Counted from the first letter of the stretch, positions 1-10,400 are shown. The stretch is DNA of 64,000 bases from Dyella sp. OK004 (GCF_900114495.1 NZ_FOZI01000002.1:620001-684000); one strand, 5' to 3'. Program-made: numbers and translations. The notes: generated by a model not told the origin, from the sequence alone.

Positions 1-1345
1 CATGCCACTCGACGTCGCCGGCTATGCCGCACGCAACGCGAGCTTCCCCCAGCAAAGCACCGCCAACCAATTTTTCAGCGAGGAAGAATGGGAGAGCTAC
101 TGCAATCTGGGGCTGACGCTGGGCCGCGTCCTCACCACCAAGTTCCTGCATGACCTCCACCCGTGGATCAACACGGGAACCACCATTGGCACCAACAACG
201 CCACACTCACGCCGCCAATCACGCGCATGACGCGCAATCAGCGCATCGCGACCACCCTGGGCACGTCGATTGGCATCGGCGCCATCCTCACCGGCCTGCT
301 GGCAGGCTGGCAGGCCTGGAACACCCGGCAGGACAAGGACAGCCAGCAACTATCGGCCTTCGCCACCGAGGCACGCACGATACTGGCGGATATTTCTTCG
401 CCAGAGCGCCAGCACAAAGGCTTCGATCAGGCACTCGACGCCAAGATCGATCTGTTGAATTCGATCGCCCACACCTTCCCCGTCAACAGCGATCAGCAAC
501 AGGTCATGCAGGATATTGCCGAGCCGCTACAGAACTTATGCCCACCCTACGGCCAAGCGCTGTTCAACCGATGCGCGGCCGACGTCGTCACCCTCAACGC
601 CGGCGCGCGATCCAGCATGCACTGGGATGAGGCGATGGCCAGCTACAGTGGCTTTGCCACCAATGCGCCCCTTCTGGCAGGCGAAGGTCAGCAGGCGCTT
701 GCGACGACATCTGCAGCGACACCCAAAGAGAATAGCGCGGGCACGCCATCCACATCGATGCCGAGCCCGCCGCCACCGCCACCGAGTTCGGTTCTGCCGT
801 CCGAACCCGTCGTGGTCACCGCCCAGCGACAAAGCGAGGCGAATGCCGTTGCGGCAGCTCCTGAGCACTACATGCCGAATCCGGCCAGCGTGGTGACGCA
901 AGCCGCGCCGACCCGGCAATCCTTACCGCCTTCGGCAACGCCGCAAAACAAGTCAGCATTTGATCGCGCGAAGGCGGCCTGCGTCACCAAGAGCTCGCAA
1001 TCGTTCGTGCTGTACACGCAGATCTACGACGAGGCCCAACGGGCACCGTTGTCTGCCGTACTGACTGATATCCGCAGCCTTGGCATCGCCACGCCCGGCG
1101 TAGAGAACGTGACGGTTACCGCCAAGCGCAACGGCAACAACTCACCAGCGCGGTGGAACCAGCCTACGATCCTCTACCGCGCAGAAGGCCAGGATTGCGC
1201 ACAAGCTTTGGCCATCTATCTGACGCCCTTCGGCTCGGCGCGACAGGCTGTGCGCGCGTTTCCTCTGCCACGTGCGCTCAATGGCGCGGCGAACATCCTG
1301 GAGTTGTGGATTCCCAATCCGTCCGACGCCACCGGTACGAAGTAG
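1..1345 (+). CDS. C-terminal part of a patatin-like phospholipase protein with a membrane segment and Pro-rich tail (partial)
   Basis: The frame is open to the left edge, so the true start and probably the catalytic patatin core lie outside the window. The first visible residues (FPQQSTANQFF, then a WESY stretch) resemble the conserved end of bacterial patatin-like proteins, which release fatty acids from membrane lipids. A hydrophobic segment (TSIGIGAILTGLLAG, about residues 87-101) would anchor it in the inner membrane. About 340 further residues follow, with a Pro-rich linker (PSPPPPPPSS, about residue 250) and a C-terminal domain with two cysteines that I do not recognise. It converges on panE with a 45 bp gap. 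Patatin assignment is moderate; the tail's function is unknown. Confidence 0.5.
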   Translation, partial: MPLDVAGYAARNASFPQQSTANQFFSEEEWESYCNLGLTLGRVLTTKFLHDLHPWINTGTTIGTNNATLTPPITRMTRNQRIATTLGTSIGIGAILTGLLAGWQAWNTRQDKDSQQLSAFATEARTILADISSPERQHKGFDQALDAKIDLLNSIAHTFPVNSDQQQVMQDIAEPLQNLCPPYGQALFNRCAADVVTLNAGARSSMHWDEAMASYSGFATNAPLLAGEGQQALATTSAATPKENSAGTPSTSMPSPPPPPPSSVLPSEPVVVTAQRQSEANAVAAAPEHYMPNPASVVTQAAPTRQSLPPSATPQNKSAFDRAKAACVTKSSQSFVLYTQIYDEAQRAPLSAVLTDIRSLGIATPGVENVTVTAKRNGNNSPARWNQPTILYRAEGQDCAQALAIYLTPFGSARQAVRAFPLPRALNGAANILELWIPNPSDATGTK

Positions 1346-1390
1346 TTGCCGTTGCGCACTGCACTGACCTGCGAATGCGCAAGACGCGCG

Positions 1391-2320
1391 CTAGGCGCTT
1401 CGCGCGCGCCTGGACTCGTAGGCTTTCAGATGCGTATAGGCCACGCGCAACATCGGCAACGCGGCATCGGCAGGTTTCGCCCGCGCGAGAAGATCGCCAA
1501 CGACGTGATCTGCTTCGATGGCACCACCTTGCTCCAGGTCGCGCATCATTGAGGCGCTGAGCGAAGAGCCTGCTTCGGTGAGCACACCGCTCGCCCGCGC
1601 CAGCACAGCATCGCTGGGCGCGTGCCCGTTGGACTCGGCCACACGCCGGCAATCCTCAAGCAAGCCTAAAGTGGCCTCCAACCCTCCGGGCGCGGCGACG
1701 ATGTCGCCGACCGGTGCGCGCATCAGGCAAGTAATACCGGCAAGCGAGGCGAGGAACACCCATTTGTCCCACATGTCCTGCAGGATCATCGTGCTGAGGC
1801 GCGGTTCGAATCTGACGTTCGCCATGGCTTGCGCGATGCGTTCCACACGCTCCGAACGCGAGCCATCGCGCTCTCCATAAGTAAGGCTGTGCGACTGGTT
1901 CAAGTGGTGCACAACGCCCTCTGCACTCAGCGTCGCCGCGATCACGCACTGGCCGCCAAGCACATGGGCCGGACCGAAGCGCGCATCGAGCAGATCCAGA
2001 TGACGCATGCCGTTGAGCAACGGCAGGATCATCGTGTTCGGTCCAATGGCCGGTGCGATGTCCTCAATCACCTGTGCCAGGTGATAGGCCTTGCAGCTCA
2101 GCAGGATCAGGTCGAATGGCTCACTCAGATGTTCCGCCTGTACGACTGGCGGCGATGGCAGCGTGACATCGCCCTTGGCGCTACGGATGACCAGCCCGTT
2201 CCGCGCCAATGAAGCCGCGCGGCCGGCGCGCACCAGAAAGGTCACGTCCTGCCCACTTTCCAGCAGCCGTCCGCCGAAATAGCCGCCTGTAGCGCCCGCG
2301 CCCACCACCAGAATCCGCAT
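1391..2320 (-). CDS. panE: 2-dehydropantoate 2-reductase (ketopantoate reductase)
   Basis: Cytoplasmic NADPH-dependent enzyme reducing 2-dehydropantoate to pantoate for coenzyme A synthesis. The 309-residue protein opens with MRILVVGAGATGGYFGGRL, a classic GxGxxG Rossmann start. It continues with LLSCKAYHLAQ, whose Lys lies in the family's substrate-binding region, and ILPLLNGMRHLD, matching the LxNG motif. A C-terminal helical domain contains DMWDKWVFLASLAG. I chose the ATG at 2320 because it directly precedes the Rossmann motif; 34 extra in-frame residues upstream look non-coding and would run into the Fur box. It is divergent from the siderophore receptor. Paralogues of panE occur, so a related ketoacid substrate is possible. 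Confidence 0.85.
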   Translation of the reverse strand: MRILVVGAGATGGYFGGRLLESGQDVTFLVRAGRAASLARNGLVIRSAKGDVTLPSPPVVQAEHLSEPFDLILLSCKAYHLAQVIEDIAPAIGPNTMILPLLNGMRHLDLLDARFGPAHVLGGQCVIAATLSAEGVVHHLNQSHSLTYGERDGSRSERVERIAQAMANVRFEPRLSTMILQDMWDKWVFLASLAGITCLMRAPVGDIVAAPGGLEATLGLLEDCRRVAESNGHAPSDAVLARASGVLTEAGSSLSASMMRDLEQGGAIEADHVVGDLLARAKPADAALPMLRVAYTHLKAYESRRARSA

Positions 2321-2401
2321 GTTTTGACTCCTGACTCGATCCGGCCTCACAGAGTACAGGCAGCGTCTGGAGCACTCCGGGCATCGCAACTTTTCACGAT
2401 A

Positions 2402-2420
2402 TTTATTGCGAATCATTATC
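2402..2420. promoter_or_regulatory. Fur box upstream of the siderophore receptor
   Basis: The 19 bases TTTATTGCGAATCATTATC match the Fur consensus GATAATGATAATCATTATC at 14 of 19 positions, with a perfect right half AATCATTATC. It sits about 195 bp before the receptor start and 80 bp before panE, so iron-dependent repression of the receptor operon is the simple reading. Regulator identity is inferred from the consensus. Confidence 0.65.
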
Positions 2421-2613
2421 AATTGCTTTACTGTCTCGACGCTCAGCGAGGCAGTCCGCCCGGCCGACGCAACCGCAGCGCGGACCGCGCGAGGAAGCGG
2501 CCAGCCGACCCGGACGCCAGGCCAGCCCCTTCTTTATTCAAGACATTCAGACGCATCGGTGTCGACGTTCGCGGCGCGCCATGCATGCCCTTTACCTGTT
2601 CCAAGGAAGCGCG

Positions 2614-4902
2614 ATGCCCTCCCCGCAAGCTTTTATCTCCTCGCAAGCCTCCTCACCCAAGCGCCTGCTGGCCTCCGCCCTCGGCCTGGCCCTGTTGCCG
2701 GTGGCGGCGCACGCCGCTGACGCCGACGCGCCCCAGGAAAATCAGGCCAAGAAGCTGGAAGGCGTGAAGGTGGACGCCACCACGGTCAACTCGACCTCGC
2801 CCAAATTCACCGCGCCGCTGCTGGATACGCCTCGCGCGGTCACCGTGATCCCGCAGTCGATCATGCAGGAGACCGGTGCGGTCTCCCTGCTCGATGCGCT
2901 GCGCACGGTGCCGGGCATTACCTTCGGTGCCGGCGAAGGCGGTAACCCCAATGGTGATCGTCCCTTCATCCGCGGCTTCGATTCGCAAAGCTCGCTGTTC
3001 ATTGATGGCGTGCGCAGCTCCGGCTCGCAGTCGCGCGAAGTGTTCGACATCGAACAGATCGAAGTGACCAAGGGCCCCAGCTCCGCCTATACCGGCCGCG
3101 GCTCCGCCGGCGGCAGCGTGAACCTGGTAACCAAGGCGCCGAAGGCACAGAACTTTGTCAGCGGCAGTGTCGGCGTAGGCACGGATAATTACCGCCGCGG
3201 CACGGTCGACTGGAATCAGGTGGTGAACGACGACGTGGCCTTCCGCCTCAACGCGATGGCGCACGAAAACGACATCCCCGATCGCAACGGCCCCGACTTC
3301 AGCCGTTGGGGCATCGCCCCGTCGGTCACCTTCGGCATGAAATCCGCCACCAGCGTCACGCTGAGCTACTACCACCTGCAAAGCGACGACACGCCGGACA
3401 GCGGCCTGCCGTACAACAACCCCTTCGCGGCCACCAGCCCGAATGCCTACCTCAACGGCAACGGCGAGCCGATCAAGGTGCCGCACGACACTTACTACGG
3501 CCTGCTCAAGCGCGATTTCCAGAAGCAGAAGACCGACGTGGGCAGCATTCGCCTGCAGCACGATTTCGGCGGCGGCTGGCTGCTGCGCAACAGCACGGTG
3601 TACTCGCGTGTCACCAACGACTACATCTGGACGCAGCCGGACGACAGCCAGGGCAACTTCCTGGTCAACGGCGGCATCTGGCGCCGCAACAACAACCGCA
3701 TCAGCAGCGTCACCGGGCTGACCAACCAGACCGACCTCACCGGTGAATTCGAGACCGGCTCGATCAAGCACAGCATCGCCACCGGCATCGAGATCAGCAA
3801 CGAGAAGACCAATCGCAGCAGCTACAACGTCGACCCGGCGAAAAACGCCAGCGATACCCACAACATCGGCTCGATCGTCAACGGTGCCTGCACCGGCAAG
3901 TACGGCATCGGTGCAGCGTCCAACTACTGGTGCACTAGCGTACTGAACCCGAATCCGAACGACCCGTGGAGCGGCCAGATCACCGGCGGTCTCAACCCGG
4001 TGCGCGTCACCACCGACACGCGCTCGGCCTGGGCCTTCGATACCGCCACGTTGAGCGAGCAATGGCTGCTCAACCTCGGCGTGCGCTTCGACAACTTCCA
4101 CACGCGCTCCACCAGTGTCACAACCGCCACCAACGCCGTCGCGATACTGAAGAACGACGCCAACTTCTGGAACTACCAGGCCGGCCTGATCTACAAGCCG
4201 GTAAGCAACGGCAGCATCTACCTCTCCTACGGCACCTCCTCCAACCCGCCGGGCGTGGATGCCGGCGACGGTGCGGACGCCATCGCACTGAGCAACGCCG
4301 ACCTCAAGCCAGAAACCAGCCGCAACCTGGAACTGGGCACCAAGTGGGATGTGCTCGACAACCGCGTCTCGCTCACCGCTGCCGTGTTCCGCAGCGAAAA
4401 GACCAATGCGCGTGTGGCTCTTACCGGCGTACGCGGCGGCCCGATGGCCAACGTCGGCAAGCAGCGCGTGGACGGCATCGAACTCGGCATCAGCGGCAAC
4501 ATCACCGCGCAGTGGCAGGTATTCGCTGGCTACACCTATCTCGATAGCGAACTGGTGAAGGCCTCGCCGGCCGCCCCGGGCGATCAGGGCAAGCAGTTCC
4601 CGAACACCCCGAAAAACAGCGCGACCTTGTGGACCACCTACGCCATCACTCCGGCTCTGACCATCGGCGGCGGCGCGTATTACATGGACAAGGTCTATGG
4701 CAACACCGCCAACACCAAGTGGGTGCCCTCGTACACGCGCTTTGATGCGATGGCGTCGTACGAGATCAACCACAACCTCACGCTGCAGCTCAACATCCAG
4801 AACCTCACCAACAAGTACTACTTCGACAAGGCTTACGCCGCGCATTACGCCACGGTGGCGCCGGGTCGCTCGGCGATCCTGAGTGCGAACTTCAAGTTTT
4901 GA
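2614..4902 (+). CDS. TonB-dependent catecholate-type siderophore receptor (Fiu/PiuA-like)
   Basis: Outer-membrane beta-barrel receptor importing a ferric siderophore with TonB energy. I chose the ATG at 2614 because AAGGAA lies just upstream and a signal peptide (LLASALGLALLPVAAHAA) follows; the upstream in-frame ATG at 2581 adds 11 residues without a site. The plug domain shows TPRAVTVIPQSIMQ, VPGITFGAGEGG, RPFIRGFD and IEVTKGPSSAYTGRGSAGGS. The barrel ends in ...ILSANFKF with terminal Phe, as usual for OMPs. It is 762 residues. A Fur box lies upstream and the PiuC hydroxylase gene follows, matching fiu-ybiX in Escherichia and piuA-piuC in Pseudomonas. The exact siderophore cannot be read from sequence. 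Confidence 0.88.
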   Translation: MPSPQAFISSQASSPKRLLASALGLALLPVAAHAADADAPQENQAKKLEGVKVDATTVNSTSPKFTAPLLDTPRAVTVIPQSIMQETGAVSLLDALRTVPGITFGAGEGGNPNGDRPFIRGFDSQSSLFIDGVRSSGSQSREVFDIEQIEVTKGPSSAYTGRGSAGGSVNLVTKAPKAQNFVSGSVGVGTDNYRRGTVDWNQVVNDDVAFRLNAMAHENDIPDRNGPDFSRWGIAPSVTFGMKSATSVTLSYYHLQSDDTPDSGLPYNNPFAATSPNAYLNGNGEPIKVPHDTYYGLLKRDFQKQKTDVGSIRLQHDFGGGWLLRNSTVYSRVTNDYIWTQPDDSQGNFLVNGGIWRRNNNRISSVTGLTNQTDLTGEFETGSIKHSIATGIEISNEKTNRSSYNVDPAKNASDTHNIGSIVNGACTGKYGIGAASNYWCTSVLNPNPNDPWSGQITGGLNPVRVTTDTRSAWAFDTATLSEQWLLNLGVRFDNFHTRSTSVTTATNAVAILKNDANFWNYQAGLIYKPVSNGSIYLSYGTSSNPPGVDAGDGADAIALSNADLKPETSRNLELGTKWDVLDNRVSLTAAVFRSEKTNARVALTGVRGGPMANVGKQRVDGIELGISGNITAQWQVFAGYTYLDSELVKASPAAPGDQGKQFPNTPKNSATLWTTYAITPALTIGGGAYYMDKVYGNTANTKWVPSYTRFDAMASYEINHNLTLQLNIQNLTNKYYFDKAYAAHYATVAPGRSAILSANFKF

Positions 4903-4905
4903 AGG

Positions 4906-4965
4906 ATGCCATCGCTCAAGCGATGGCATGGATGGAACCACGCCGCCCGCTCACCCGGGCGGCGT
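4906..4965 (+). terminator. Two tandem hairpins after the receptor gene
   Basis: A perfect 11-bp stem ATGCCATCGCT/AGCGATGGCAT (4906-4929) is followed by a perfect 10-bp stem ACGCCGCCCG/CGGGCGGCGT with a 6-nt loop (4940-4965) and a mildly T-rich stretch (TCCGTTTATT). This looks like a partial terminator or mRNA-stabilising structure separating the abundant receptor message from piuC. Confidence 0.5.
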
Positions 4966-5007
4966 TCCGTTTATTGATGTATCCGCTTACGCCACGGAAC
5001 CGAAGTC

Positions 5008-5697
5008 ATGTTGCTGCATATCCCGGACGTCCTGACACCCGCGCAACTGCAGATGTTTCGCGAGAAGCTCGCCGATGCGCCGTGGGCGGATGGCCGCACT
5101 ACAGCCGGCTACCAATCGGCGCAGGCCAAGAACAACGCGCAGCTCGACGAACAACACCCCATCGCGCGTGAACTCGGCGCCATCGTCACCGACGCCGTCC
5201 TGCGCCACCCCACCTTCTTCGCCAGCGCCCTGCCGCGGCACATCTATCCGCCACTGTTCAACCGCTACAGCGGCGGCCAGCACTTCGGCTTCCACGTCGA
5301 CAACGCGATCCGCTACGACCGCACACGCGAACCCGCGCTGCCAATCCGCACCGATCTCTCCGTCACCCTGTTCCTCGCCGCGCCCGAGGAATACGACGGT
5401 GGCGAACTGGTGATCGAAGACAACTTCGGCATCCATAGCATCAAGCTGCCGGCAGGCGACCTCGTGCTCTACCCCGCCAGCAGCCTGCATAGAGTGCAGC
5501 CGGTGACGCGCGGCGCGCGCGTGGCATCGTTTTTCTGGATCCAGAGCCTGGTACGCGACGACGCGCAGCGCCGCATCCTGTTCGATCTTGATGTCGCCAT
5601 CCAGACCCTTACCCAGAACCCGGCAAGCGATCAAAACGCCCTGCTCTCGCTGACCGGCGTGTATCACAACCTTCTGCGGCAATGGGGCGAGAGTTGA
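5008..5697 (+). CDS. piuC: PKHD-type Fe(II)/2-oxoglutarate hydroxylase (PiuC/YbiX)
   Basis: Cytoplasmic iron- and 2-oxoglutarate-dependent dioxygenase of the YbiX/PiuC family, found next to catecholate siderophore receptors and under Fur control in other bacteria. Its natural substrate is not settled. The 229 residues match the family length (about 225). The 2-His-1-Asp iron site is visible as H96-x-D98 in GFHVDN and H161 in SSLHRVQPV, with R171 placed to bind 2-oxoglutarate. The N-terminus MLLHIPDVLTPAQL is typical. It lies 105 bp after the receptor and overlaps the next gene by 16 bp, so the three probably form one iron-responsive unit. Confidence 0.92.
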   Translation: MLLHIPDVLTPAQLQMFREKLADAPWADGRTTAGYQSAQAKNNAQLDEQHPIARELGAIVTDAVLRHPTFFASALPRHIYPPLFNRYSGGQHFGFHVDNAIRYDRTREPALPIRTDLSVTLFLAAPEEYDGGELVIEDNFGIHSIKLPAGDLVLYPASSLHRVQPVTRGARVASFFWIQSLVRDDAQRRILFDLDVAIQTLTQNPASDQNALLSLTGVYHNLLRQWGES

Positions 5698-6419
5698 ACG
5701 ACGTTGCTGTGATCGAGCTGGATATCGAAGCCATCAACCAGCTGCTGACCAAAGACCCGGCAGCCGCGGCTCAACACCTCACCGATGCCGCACGCAAAGG
5801 CCGCCCCGACGCGCAAGCCTGGCTGGCCCAGCTCTACCTCGACGGCCACGGCGTTCCGCGCGACCATGAAGAAGCCCTCTACTGGTTCCAGCGCTCCGCC
5901 CACGCCAGCGTGCCGATGGCGATGAACATGCTCGGCCGCTGCTATGAAAACGGCTGGGGCACACCGGCGGACTATCCCCTGGCCGCCGTGTGGTACCAAC
6001 GCGCCGCCACACACGATCTGGACTGGGCCATCTACAACATGGCGCAGATGTATGCCAACGGGCGTGGCGTGAAGGAGGATCGTGCGGAGGCGTTTCGATG
6101 GTTTACCCGCGCGGTGGCCCTGGGGCATGTGCGGGCGATGCACTTTCTTGGGCAGTTTTATGAGTATGGGTGGGAGGTCGATGTGGACCTCCAGCGAGCG
6201 TTCGAGCTGTATCGAAAGTCGGCGGAAGGTGGAGACTATCGGGGGATGTGCAGTTGGGCTTCGGTGCTGATGGAGCAGGGGCGTGTCGAAGAAGCTGCCG
6301 CGCTTGTCCAGAACGCCATTCCTTTGGCACCGCGGCATTACCTCAACCTATTGCTGGATCAACTCCGACTCTCGCCGCATAGCCAGCTCAGGGCTTTGGC
6401 GACAATCAAACCCACCTGA
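5682..6419 (+). CDS. Sel1/TPR-like repeat protein linked to piuC
   Basis: A 245-residue protein without signal peptide or membrane segment, made of about five Sel1-type repeats of 36 residues. Examples are AWLAQLYLDGHGVPRDHEEA, MLGRCYENGWGTPADYPLA and NMAQMYANGRGVKEDRAEA. Sel1 repeats form helical scaffolds for protein-protein contacts. The start overlaps the end of piuC by 16 bp in another frame, which implies translational coupling and a role tied to the siderophore receptor and hydroxylase. It may be an adaptor for PiuC, but this is inference. It converges on fimT with a 13-bp gap. Confidence 0.8.
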   Translation: MGRELNDVAVIELDIEAINQLLTKDPAAAAQHLTDAARKGRPDAQAWLAQLYLDGHGVPRDHEEALYWFQRSAHASVPMAMNMLGRCYENGWGTPADYPLAAVWYQRAATHDLDWAIYNMAQMYANGRGVKEDRAEAFRWFTRAVALGHVRAMHFLGQFYEYGWEVDVDLQRAFELYRKSAEGGDYRGMCSWASVLMEQGRVEEAAALVQNAIPLAPRHYLNLLLDQLRLSPHSQLRALATIKPT

Positions 6420-6432
6420 TCAACCGCGCGAT

Positions 6433-7035
6433 TTATGTCGGCACGCAGCTACTCTGCACACCTACCGACTGCGATGACACGCTGCCCGATGGGTTCACCG
6501 TCAACACAGCTCCTGGCACCACAGTAGTGCTGACACCCGTACCCGTCTGGCCCTTCGGCCTGGAGCAGGTCTCGAACTTTGGCTGCGCGGTGTCAGATCG
6601 CAAGGTCTGGCCCTGCGAGCCGAAACTCAGAATAACCTTGTCCAAAGCCTGTATCGAGACACCGTCACGCGCGCCGTTGGAGCGGAGCAGTATGTTCGTA
6701 GTCGGCTTAGTGCTGTCGTAGGTGGTATTCGCTACACCGTTGCCGGGCGAGTAGGTATACACCAGCCAGCCGCCTTCATACGCCGTGCCATCGGTTACAC
6801 AGCTCAAGCCATCCGAGCTCGGACAAATGGAAACGATGCCACCACGCGAGGCTGCCTCGCTACGCGCATAGGCAATATCGGCCAGCAGCGCATTGCTAGC
6901 GCCACTCACTTTGTTCCGGCGCAGCATGTCACGAAAGCCCGGCGCAGCAACGATGGCAAGGATCGACGCCACCGCCAGTGCAATCATCAGCTCGACCAGG
7001 CTGAAGCCTTCCCGCCCACTGCGTCTCATCTTCAT
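6433..7035 (-). CDS. fimT: Type IV minor pseudopilin, GspH/FimT family
   Basis: Minor pilin with an N-terminal class III signal: GFSLVELMIALAVASILAIVAAPGF, cleaved by PilD after Gly, with the conserved Glu at position 5 of the mature protein. The downstream GspH-type domain has SGASNALLADIAYARSEA, the family's signature helix. The ATG at 7035 lies 5 bp after the pilE stop and has GGTGAG upstream. It is 200 residues long and the last gene of the leftward pilV-W-X-Y1-E operon. Minor pilins prime pilus assembly; FimT members in related bacteria also bind DNA during natural transformation. FimU is an alternative name for the same family. Confidence 0.85.
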   Translation of the reverse strand: MKMRRSGREGFSLVELMIALAVASILAIVAAPGFRDMLRRNKVSGASNALLADIAYARSEAASRGGIVSICPSSDGLSCVTDGTAYEGGWLVYTYSPGNGVANTTYDSTKPTTNILLRSNGARDGVSIQALDKVILSFGSQGQTLRSDTAQPKFETCSRPKGQTGTGVSTTVVPGAVLTVNPSGSVSSQSVGVQSSCVPT

Positions 7036-7040
7036 GGCGC

Positions 7041-7442
7041 TCACCAGCAACTGCCGTTGGTGGTGCTGCCGCTTTGACTCTTCACACCAGCATTATTGAT
7101 GGTGAGGGTTTTACAGTCGTCTTTGGACTGCGGGCCACCAGCCACGGGGACTGCATTGGCGGTGAAGGCCGTTGCGCTGGAGGCAGGCATGCTGATGGTG
7201 TAATACCCCTTATCCGACGTTGTCTGGTTGTATTGGAGCAGAGCCAGCGTCCCGTACGTGTTGTTGGTCGCGTAATAGCGTTCTTGCGCGTTGGCGATAC
7301 GCAGCAAAATCTCCTGTCCGTCAGCGCGTCTTGCCCGGATGCCATAGCGCAGATACGCCGGCACCGCAAAGGCCGCGAGGATGGCGATGATCCCCACCAC
7401 GATCATCAATTCGATCAAGGTGAAGCCACTCTGTCGGCGCAT
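7041..7442 (-). CDS. pilE: Type IV minor pilin PilE
   Basis: Prepilin with leader MRRQSG followed by [19 protein letters not shown], so the PilD cleavage site and Glu5 are intact. The body is about 128 residues, with a C-terminal cysteine pair (DDCKTL...GSCW) that would close the D-region loop seen in pilins. I chose the ATG at 7442, preceded by AGGGGGA at good spacing. An in-frame ATG at 7466 overlaps the pilY1 stop as ATGA and would lengthen the leader to 14 residues; it is a real alternative. The gene sits between pilY1 and fimT, the position of PilE in the Pseudomonas minor pilin operon, so it is probably a minor pilin rather than the major subunit. Confidence 0.85.
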   Translation of the reverse strand: MRRQSGFTLIELMIVVGIIAILAAFAVPAYLRYGIRARRADGQEILLRIANAQERYYATNNTYGTLALLQYNQTTSDKGYYTISMPASSATAFTANAVPVAGGPQSKDDCKTLTINNAGVKSQSGSTTNGSCW

Positions 7443-7462
7443 ATCCATTCCCCCTGCATCGA

Positions 7463-10400
7463 TCATTGTGAAATACCTCGCCATGAGCGTCGGCGCCAAA
7501 TGGCGTCGTTGATGTTGAAACCGTTGTTGCTACCGGACAATTTCAAGCCAGGGATCAGCACCGAGCCACCACCGACGGTCGCCACCAACGGCACCGTGCC
7601 GGTGGTGCGTGGATCGTTAACGCGGCCGCCCACGACATAGATTCCCTTGTTGGGCCAAGCCGCCACGCCCGGGGCCGATATGCCACCGCTCGCTCCACCC
7701 GTTGCCGCATTCACCACCATCACCGCGCCCTGAATACTCGCATTGCACGGGTCGTTGGTGCCAGGGATAAGCGTCTGGATCACCACACGCCCAGTATCGA
7801 ACAAGGCACCAGGGGTTACGACGACACGCTCGCCCGCGGAACTGGTCGACGGACCAAGGTCGAAGTACCAGCCGTTCTTGGACGTAGGCACCGCATTGTC
7901 AGTCAGGCCGCGAGCAACGCTCTTTCCGTCATCGGCAGTGGTTTCACTCAGCGTCTGAGCGACCAGCTGAGTGCGTGTCACGATCGAACCAATATCGCGG
8001 ATGCCGTAGACGGACTGAGTCGCGGCGCTGCCACTGGTGTTATCGCCCACGCCCAGATACTTGCCAGTACCAAATACGATGATGAACTTGTTGGTCGCCG
8101 GGTCGGCAAACAGGCGCGGCATGCTGGTGATCGGCTGTGCGCCATCCGTCGCGGGCTGGAACGCAAGTGTCACCACCCACTTCGACGGATCACTCGAAGA
8201 CAGGTCGTAACGCCATAGATTGCCATCCAAGTCGCCGGCAAACGCCACGTCGTCGATCTGGTCGTCGTTGTAGTCGCCCAGCACCGGAGTGGCCAGGCCG
8301 TGACTGAACACAGTACCGCTAACAGTGGAATCGGAAGTCTTGATCTCACGAATCAGCTTGCCGGTCTGCGCGTCGAGTACGAACAACGAGCTGAATTTGT
8401 TGGAAGCAGCCGGCGGCGACGTGCAATTTGCCCCTGAGAACGGCGGCTTGGTGCAATCCGGAAAATAACCACCCGGCACCAGCACAACCCACTTGCCGTT
8501 GTTGAGTCGACCGATATTGGGCTGCCCGAAGGTATACCCCAGATCGGAGGGCTTGCCACCTGGATTGGTCCCCGAGCCACTCGTCGCAGATGCCACATCG
8601 GGTGCGTCAACATTGAATTCCCATAGCACCTTGCTCGCAGCCATCGAGCTTGGATCCGTAATATCCAATGCGTAAATGCCACGGCCGCCCAGCCTCAACC
8701 CGCCCACGAGAATCGTATGCCAGCCAGTCGAGGTAGCTACTGGTGATGTGGTGGTGGTACTGAAGAACACATCGCGCGTCACCGGAATGCCGTCGACGGT
8801 CGGCATGAACCTGAAATCTGTCTTGTTGGTCAGATTACCGAGATTGGAGTACACCGAGCGTGGCACGTAAGCAAACAGCTCCTTGCCAGCTGTTGCCGAC
8901 GGAACAGCACCAGTCGTCAGCGACGCATCGAATGCATGCAGCATGCCGTCGTTCGCGCCCACGTAAACTGCCGGTGTTCGTGTCAAGTGATCTTTCACGA
9001 AATATTCGTAGCTATGGCAGGTCGAAGGCTTGGGTTTGCCACAGCCATTCGCACTGTAGTCATCCGCAGCCATCGCGGTTTGCTCAGGCGAGCCAGTTGG
9101 CCATGTATTGCGGTAACCACTGGCAGGATAGCTGACATACACCGGCTGCGAACCAATGATCGCCCCCAACAGATGCGAGCGCTGGCGGAACGTAGTCGAT
9201 TCTTTTGAACGGTCGCCGCGAAGATAGTCCAGTCGCGTCTGACCGGTATCGTTGGTGCTATCGACCGAAGTGGGCGAGCCGCTCAACAACGTTTGGGCCG
9301 TAGCATCCAAGCTGCTGAAAGTCTTGAAATCGACACCGCCATTGAAGTTTCCGGTGGTGTCCTCAGTGCCCGTAAAGATACTCCGCGTGGTCGGGTCCGT
9401 TTTTGTAGCGCTGTCCAAGATCGCACCCGCATCCCAGGCCACGGTGGAAGCGGATCCATCTGTCGGTATCGTGACCGCCTGCAGGGTTCCGGACCAATCC
9501 GTCGAGGTATAGCCGGAGCTGAAACCAAGCACGCCTGGAACCAGTACCGCGGAGTTCACCGCACCCGTATTGGCCGGAACACTGCGCGCGCTGATATTGG
9601 AAAGAATGGCGCTCAGCTGATCGACAAGGTTCTGCGGATTGCCGGCACTGAAATAGGAGCCACGACTGTTGATCGCGGCATGCCAAGTATCGTCGATACC
9701 TGGCGGCGAATTGTTCGCGGGCGTGGTCCAGCCTACATGGCCGGTCGAATTGGTTGCCCCGGTGCGTAGCGCGCAGATGTCGTTAGCGGTTTTCACAGCG
9801 CAGTCGACATCATTTGAAAAATTCAGTACGCCCGACACACCGAGAGTGACCATGTACTGCACAAGGTGCGGCCAGTTGGCCGGGTCGTTCTTCGGGTTGA
9901 AATACTTCTCCAGGGTGGTCGAGCTCGCTCCGCTCACTACGCCGGTCGACGTATCCGGCATATAAGGCGGCACTATCTTGCCATTGGTCGGATCGTACAG
10001 ATCCGGCCGCAGATTCTTCGCCCAGTAGTTGAAGGCGATATTGGCCAGGGATGAGGTGTACTTGGTGCCCTGTACATTCCAGAACACCCGCGACTCCGCT
10101 GCCGTAGCGGAATAGGTCGTGCCGTCGGGCAAAGTCCCACCGGTCTGGGAATCGATAAATGCGGACGGCAGAGTCGGATTGCCCTCGTTCCAATAGCCGT
10201 CCGTCACAACCATGTGGAAGTTCTGGCGGCAGGACAGTTCCATGCCGTTGGCGCCTGAGGCAGTCGGCGGCTGCCAGTAGGGGTCGTGAAGATCACCGGT
10301 TGCCCCTGTGTTGCCATTGCCTCTCTGGAAGAACTGTCCCGCACGGATCGTTGAAGCACGAAGCGGCGTACCGCTCGTCGCAGGTACCTGGAAAATCCAG

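Noticed and set aside
2653-4941. A 762-codon open frame antisense to the siderophore receptor
   Set aside because: High GC and strong codon bias leave the opposite strand open. The translation has no recognisable motif, while the plus strand encodes a full receptor.
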